Under the pieces are notes generated by a model, which worked only from the letters and a program-made list of their open reading frames with translations, was not told the DNA's origin and searched no databases. Both the position numbers and the translations under genes were made by a program. DNA of 64,000 bases, from positions 76,702,501 to 76,766,500 of the forward strand of contig CP142452.1 of NCBI GenBank assembly GCA_038049695.1, in the 5' to 3' direction. Positions 50,071 to 64,000 of the stretch are shown in pieces (positions within the stretch are counted from its first letter, which is position 1; each line of letters begins with the position of its first letter). Source of the DNA: Cinnamomum chago (taxonomy: Eukaryota; Streptophyta; Magnoliopsida; Laurales; Lauraceae).

Positions 50071-50102
<32 letters not shown>
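50071..50102. repeat. Uninterrupted run of 32 C
   Basis: Thirty-two consecutive C. Such runs are rare in plant genomes and prone to length error during sequencing. Confidence 0.9.
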
Positions 50103-50105
<3 letters not shown>

Positions 50106-50322
50106 TGTCCTATTCCTCCTTTTTTTAATCCTTCTTTTTCTCTTTCCACCATTGTAAGGCCTCATGGTGGCTTATGCGGTGATGAATTTGTGGTCATCTT
50201 CTTCCCTCCCCCCAATTGTCCTATTCCTCCTTTTTTTTATCCTTCTTTTTCTCTTTCCACCATTGTAAGGCCTCATGGTGGCTTATGCGGTGATGAATTT
50301 GTGGTCATCTTCTTCCCTCTTT
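50101..50322. repeat. 111-bp tandem duplication
   Basis: CCAATTGTCCTATTCCTCC begins at 50101 and 50212; the copies are nearly identical through GATGAATTTGTGGTCATC. The unit is a multiple of three, so an open frame passes through both, but it resembles no protein family. Confidence 0.9.
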
Positions 50323-50781
50323 TAGGCAACTCAAGTCCTGATGAGTTCAAATGGTCCCTCCTATATTAATGCTCTTCTTTGATGTTTATAGAGGTTAAGG
50401 TTGAAGGATATAAGATGTACATAAGATCTTATGCACTATATTGGTGAATGTGTCTAGTTACTTTATAGTTAAGCTGCAAAATAAATAGGAGCCTCTCAAC
50501 CACCAATTTATGTTCAAATGGAAAAAACTTCACAAACACAATGTTTAGCCTCTATCTTTGTCCCCGAACACATTCTTTCATTCATTCTATTAGCATGCAT
50601 TCATTCAACCACATTATGTGAACATATTTATTCATCTACATCCTACAAACTTGTTTCTAGGTGACCTTGAGGAGATGACAACTTTAAAAAGAACGAAAAT
50701 GACAAAGGAGGAGAGGGGGGGGCGGGGTGGGGGGTGGGAATGGACGACCTTCATAAAAACATAAGAAAGAATTCGAAACAG

Positions 50782-51305
50782 GAAGGTGGGGTTTGAGATT
50801 TAAAACAATGACATTCACCAATATTGGTGAATAAGGACAATACAAAAAAAAAAATGGTGGGAAGGTCCTCTACTGTCAATATGAAAGAGTTTAGGTCTTC
50901 CCTCTTTATATCCATTTTTAAGGAGATTTCTTTTCCTCATGAAAAACCTTTTTTGGAAAATGAAGGTGGGGTTTGAGATTTAAAATAATGACATTCACTA
51001 ATATTGGTGAATAAGGACAATACAAAAAAAAATTGGTGGGAAGGTCCTCTACCGTCAATATGAAAAAGTTTAGGTCTTCCCTCTTTATATCTATTTTTAA
51101 GGAGATTTCTTTTCCTGAAAAACCTTTTTTGGAATATGAAGGTGGGGTTTGAGATTTAATAAAATGACATTCACCAATATTGGTGAATAAGGATAATACA
51201 AAAAAAAATGGTGGGAAGGTCCTCTATCGTCAATATGAAAAGTTTTGGTCTTCCCTCTTTATATCCATTTTTAAGGAGATTTCTTTTCTTGAAAAACCTT
51301 TTTCA
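50782..51305. repeat. Three tandem units of about 178 bp, each with a central palindrome
   Basis: Units start at 50782, 50962 and 51138 with GAAGGTGGGGTTTGAGATTT. Each contains ATTCACCAATATTGGTGAAT, which is palindromic (one mismatch in unit 2), plus GGTGGGAAGGTCCTCTA, GTCAATATGAAA and AAGGAGATTTCTTTTC. The related palindrome ATTCACCGATATCGGTGAAT lies upstream at 50006-50025. Confidence 0.88.
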
Positions 51306-52281
51306 GAATATATGTTAGGCTTGTGACAAAAGTTTTTGTGCTTGTTGTCAACCTACCCAACGTAAAACTCTTTCTTTATCCTTACTTGGAACCCATGGGA
51401 AGACCTTGCAACTCCTATGAAGTGAATTTTATGGGGCATGCATAGGTGGTGCTGACAATACATGCTCCAACTATACAAGTTCTTTTTTGGATAAATTAGC
51501 TAAGAGTCCTTGAGCACAGTCTTTTAAGGCATCCAGTCTAACAACTTTTTTTCTAATGTCTATAGTCCAGACAGTTGGAAATATTTTGGTGAGAGGTCTT
51601 TAATATGCCACGTCATATATTTTCATGACTAATTTGCCTCTTTCAACCCTCATTCCTATGTCAAGTTCTCTCTTATTCTCTGTTGTCCCAGAGAACTCCT
51701 TCCTTCTTATTCTCTCTCATTTTCCATTTTCCGTTCATTTCCATGGTTGTGGAGTATTGTTGCAGAGCACCTTCCATCGCCACCATGACTTCCTATTCTC
51801 TCTCTTTCATTTCTTCAAAGATAGAAATGATTTTACTTTATCTTCCTATTTCATCTGAAGTCTCTTCCAAATCTCTCTCTCTACAACTGATTTGAAAAAG
51901 AACATTTTGTTCTTTTGCTTGTTTTCTCTCTCTTTCTCTCTTTTCTCGATTGGATCGTGGTCATCAAGTGTTCTTGTTTTGGATTTCAATTTTTATTAGA
52001 ATCTGATTTTCCATATTCTGACTTTTGGTGTCGCCGAGCTTAGATAAATTTCCCAAAAACTCTGATAAACTGGACAAAAACTCAGATAAATTTGCCAAAA
52101 CTCAGATTAATTTTTTTGGCAAAGCTCAGACAAATTTATGAGTTTTGAACACGACTTTTTGAGTCTCGAACAAATTTATTTGAGTTTGGACCAAAACAAA
52201 TTTATCAGAGTTTGAAAAAAATAAACTCATTTAAAGTCTTTTTTATTTGATATCAGACTAAGATAGCTCAGTTAGGTGAGG

Positions 52282-52494
52282 ATGGACACAAGAGCTCGTT
52301 TTGAGGTTGTGGCTGCAGAATACATGGGCTCGATCATTGAGCCTCCATGGATAAACTATGCTAGGAAATGAGGTCCTACAATAAACTACATCAAGGAGTC
52401 AAATGTGGTGGAGAAATTGGTTATTGATAAACTCAAGTCTTCTTTGGAGAATCTGGTTAAGGTTTTTCCAAAAGAGATTTATGAGGAGGAATGA
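52282..52494 (+). pseudogene. Broken reading frame of unknown family
   Basis: An ATG frame of 71 codons is interrupted by one TGA at 52369-52371 and otherwise reads like real protein: MDTRARFEVVAAEYMGSI before the stop, GPTINYIKESNVVEKLVIDK after it, then an acidic end FPKEIYEEE. I do not recognise the family. It could be a fragment of a processed gene copy or of a transposon protein. The surroundings show no exon structure. Confidence 0.3.
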
Positions 52495-53587
52495 CCTACT
52501 AGACCCAAGATGAAGAGAAATTGGAATGGAGACGAGATTTGATAAAGAGAAATTAATTAGAATGGAGATGAGATTTGAGTGTGTGGTCAGGAAAAAATGT
52601 TTATATTTACTGTTTTATATTAGAATTTGATCTGGCATATATTGTTTTATATTTAAATTATTGTTGAGTTTTAGCAAATTTATCTGACTTTTGCCAAAAC
52701 TTAGATAAATTTGTATGAGTTCTGCTTTTGCTGACGTGTACAATGGCGTTTTTGTCTTTTTTTGTGCTTTATTTTTACAAGAGAACTGTCGTCGGTACGA
52801 TAAAATACTGTAGACCGTTTGCAACAGAAACCACAGTTGAGGGACTTCCGCCAAAATGCCCCTTCTTTTTTTTCTTTGGCACAAATTCCATAGTATTCAC
52901 AAGATGTGCTCAAAATACACAACCTCATTATTTCTTTGTGACAAATTTCTACTATTATCAGTAATCAATATTATTAGAGTATTTTTAAATATTTCTTTAC
53001 ACCATATAATGGACTAGACGAAGAAAGCCATTTAAAGTTAGATTATTATGTCCTTATTTCTTATATCAAGTGATGTAAGATTAAACAATGGATGAGGTTT
53101 ATGGAACAAGAATCTCTTAAGTACCTTATTCTTTTAAGCATAAAATCTTAGCGTAGGTTTGTGCGACAAGAAAAATTCTTTATCACCATTGATCGATGTG
53201 ATTTTTCGATTGATTGGATGATCTACCCCACTCATCATCTTTGACCTATAAAAAAAATTACTCAGCCCTTGATTAATATCACTCTAATTAGAATGAAATG
53301 TGAGGCACAGTCTCTCTAAATATGTATAGAGTGATGTAATTTCAACATGTCCGATTAAAAACGAAAAACAAAAAAGGTGGGCCCCACCTAAATCAAAACT
53401 CATCAATAACTGCAGTCCCACATGTGATCATCATTTCCCTCTAAAATCTCCAATGCCTTTCACTTTCCCAAATTCCAACCACACAAAAGAGAGGAAAAGA
53501 GAGGCGAAGATTGTTTAAAAAAACGAGTTAAAAATCCCCTGGGCAATACATACATTTTCAAAGGGCATTCCCGTCAACCAAAAAGAC

Positions 53588-53595
53588 CCGCGAAA
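53588..53595 (-). promoter_or_regulatory. Candidate E2F site upstream of CDKA
   Basis: CCGCGAAA reads TTTCGCGG on the minus strand and fits the E2F consensus WTTSSCSS. It lies about 110 bp upstream of the GA-rich region taken as the CDKA leader. Placement is plausible for a cell-cycle gene; binding is not shown. Confidence 0.4.
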
Positions 53596-53699
53596 ACGCG
53601 GCCACAGACACAATTATCATTGCATTACTTACTAGTTAACCATGATTAGGGATTTAATTACCACTTAAAACTCCATATATTTACACCTTCCACACTCCT

Positions 53700-53750
53700 T
53701 ACTCTGCAGCAGCAGCAGAACTGCAACCAAACAAGAGCAAGCGACCGAGC

Positions 53751-53787
<37 letters not shown>

Positions 53788-53843
53788 CCGATCGCATCTC
53801 TCTCTGCGAAAATCGAAGAATCGAATCGTCTCCATCGCTGAAA
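53700..53843 (+). promoter_or_regulatory. Probable CDKA 5'-UTR exon with GA microsatellite
   Basis: A purine-rich leader with AGCAGCAGCAG and a (GA)n run (about 53752-53777) ends at CGCTGAAAG followed by GTCTTTAG (donor near 53844). A TATA-like CATATATTTAC lies near 53673-53683. A 5'-UTR intron would then run to the acceptor CCTCTAG just before 54741, leaving about 40 nt of leader before the ATG at 54781. The exon limits are inferred from splice signals only. Confidence 0.45.
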
Positions 53844-54780
53844 GGTCTTTAGATTTCCAATCGATACTTCTCCTGCGTTTCCTACCATACATTTGTTGAT
53901 TTATTTTCGATCTGGCTCTATCTCTGCTTTTGATGTTTGATTTCCTCTTCCGATCTTTGCATCCGCATTTCTCCCTTGAAAATCGGTTCGTTCTAGGGTT
54001 TCTGACTGTCTCTGCAATGTCGCTCCCCCGCTTTGCATTTGTTTTGGCCGTTTTCGTTTTTTTCTCTGTCTGATCTGTGTTTGAGCGAGTGATGTTGTGA
54101 TTTTGTAGTGATTTTGGTGTTGGAACTTTTGATTGGATGCAGATCGGTTCAGATGCATGCGTTTTGGCCTTTTGGAATGGATATGATACAATGCAGAGGA
54201 TTTTTTTGGATGAATGTAATTGCTTTTTGATAGATTCGATCTGCAATTTCATGGAATGTCGTTGATTGCTGCATTTTAGCATTTTTTTTCCTCTTCTGTT
54301 TGATTTTGCTTTTCTTATTTTCCTTGTTTTCTGAATGTTTATGCCTGACATTTTCCGCGGAAATGTTCTTTCATTTTACTTGGAAAGTAAGAACTTTAGA
54401 CTTCATATTCTGCAGTTTCAGTTATATAGAGTTTGTTCGCCAACATTTTCTGTGCTGTTTCTACTTCCTGTGTAAGATGGCAGTAAATGGTTTTCTACCT
54501 GTTGACTTTGAATCTGATTCCTGTAAAATTCACAGAAAACGCATATGCCTCCAAAAAAAATGAAAATGTTTACACATAACACTTGGAAAACCTTTTTTTT
54601 TACCTCATAGAATATGTATGACACACTAGTACCCTTTGTGAATATTCTTATCTGCGTATTGTTTGGTGCTTATCTTTCTATCTTTTTTTTCTGTTTGAAG
54701 ATGGTATTGACATTGTTACTTTTCTAATTCTTGCCTCTAGATTTTGTCATTGTTCAAGGAGACAATTCGATCTGGATTGA

Positions 54781-63698
<8,918 letters not shown>

Positions 63699-64000
63699 CT
63701 ATTTCTTTTCATTATCTGTATATTGTATCTCGGCTAGTGCATTATTAGCAACTCATAGGTTTGAATATGTGTGAGATGTGTGCTTTTTGATATTATTTCT
63801 CTTTGGTCCTGAACTGGTCCATAAGAATTGGTGCTTGGGTTTGCCTCTGATTCAGATTTGTTTAAAACTCAAGAACATACTATATACAATCCAATTCAGA
63901 TTTGCCTGTAGTAAATCTCATCTGCTCCTTCCAAGTAAATCCCAGAATAGTGAATTACTTTTTCCATTTGTGCCGTTATTGCAGTTCTACATGGGTTTCT

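Larger units (their letters stand above)
34740..53587. other. 19-kb gene-poor repeat region between SYP61 and CDKA
   Basis: I find no intact gene. The recognisable contents are MITEs, LINE 3' ends, a SINE, an LTR with primer site, several short tandem duplications, AT microsatellites, poly-C tracts and one broken reading frame, each listed separately. The SYP61 3' UTR occupies the first few hundred bases. Between the listed items the sequence is AT-rich and without recognisable motifs. Confidence 0.55.

Noticed and set aside
49992-50369. 125-aa open frame with proline run and internal duplication
   Set aside because: It is created by the 32-C tract and the 111-bp tandem duplication; no family resemblance.
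52262-52335. Possible tRNA (TAGCTCAGTTAGG plus GGCTCGATCAT)
   Set aside because: The boxes have fair spacing but acceptor and anticodon stems cannot be paired; at most a SINE relic or chance.
53665-54351. 228-aa open frame on the minus strand, rich in Lys/Arg
   Set aside because: It runs antisense across the CDKA leader and its GA repeat, with low-complexity composition and no motif.

Overview
The window is nuclear DNA from a flowering plant. Four spliced or intronless genes of typical plant families can be rebuilt from it: a DYW-class PPR protein, a TMEM115-like Golgi membrane protein, the SNARE SYP61, and the cell-cycle kinase CDKA. A nuclear tRNA-His(GUG) is also present. Introns are long (up to about 6.3 kb) and full of decayed retroelements, which fits a woody angiosperm with a medium or large genome. 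I cannot name the species from this alone.

Layout. 1-2786: no gene, short duplications and simple repeats. 2787-4586 (minus): intronless DYW-type PPR gene. 4587-9809: no gene recognised. 9810-21528 (plus): TMEM115-like gene in about eight exons; its first and last exons are the least certain. 20984-23020: a dense cluster of small LTR elements at the 3' end of that gene, including two complete miniature LTR retrotransposons (TRIMs) with perfect 5-bp target-site duplications. 24331-24402: tRNA-His. 25940-34739: SYP61 in seven coding exons, with a probable 5'-UTR intron. 34740-53580: about 19 kb without a recognisable intact gene, made of MITEs, LINE 3' ends, SINEs, tandem duplications, poly-C tracts and one broken reading frame. 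53588-63698: CDKA in eight coding exons, with a 5'-UTR intron, a 9-nt first coding exon, one GC-AG intron and a 5.1-kb last intron.

The genes are unrelated housekeeping functions: organelle RNA editing, Golgi structure, trans-Golgi vesicle fusion, cell-cycle control and translation. They do not form a pathway or cluster. I found no new multi-gene system. The most unusual material is in the repeats: very short TRIMs with LTRs of about 70 bp, two opposed MITE copies forming a long hairpin, a tandem array whose units each carry a palindrome, and a non-canonical GC-AG splice site in a conserved cell-cycle gene.
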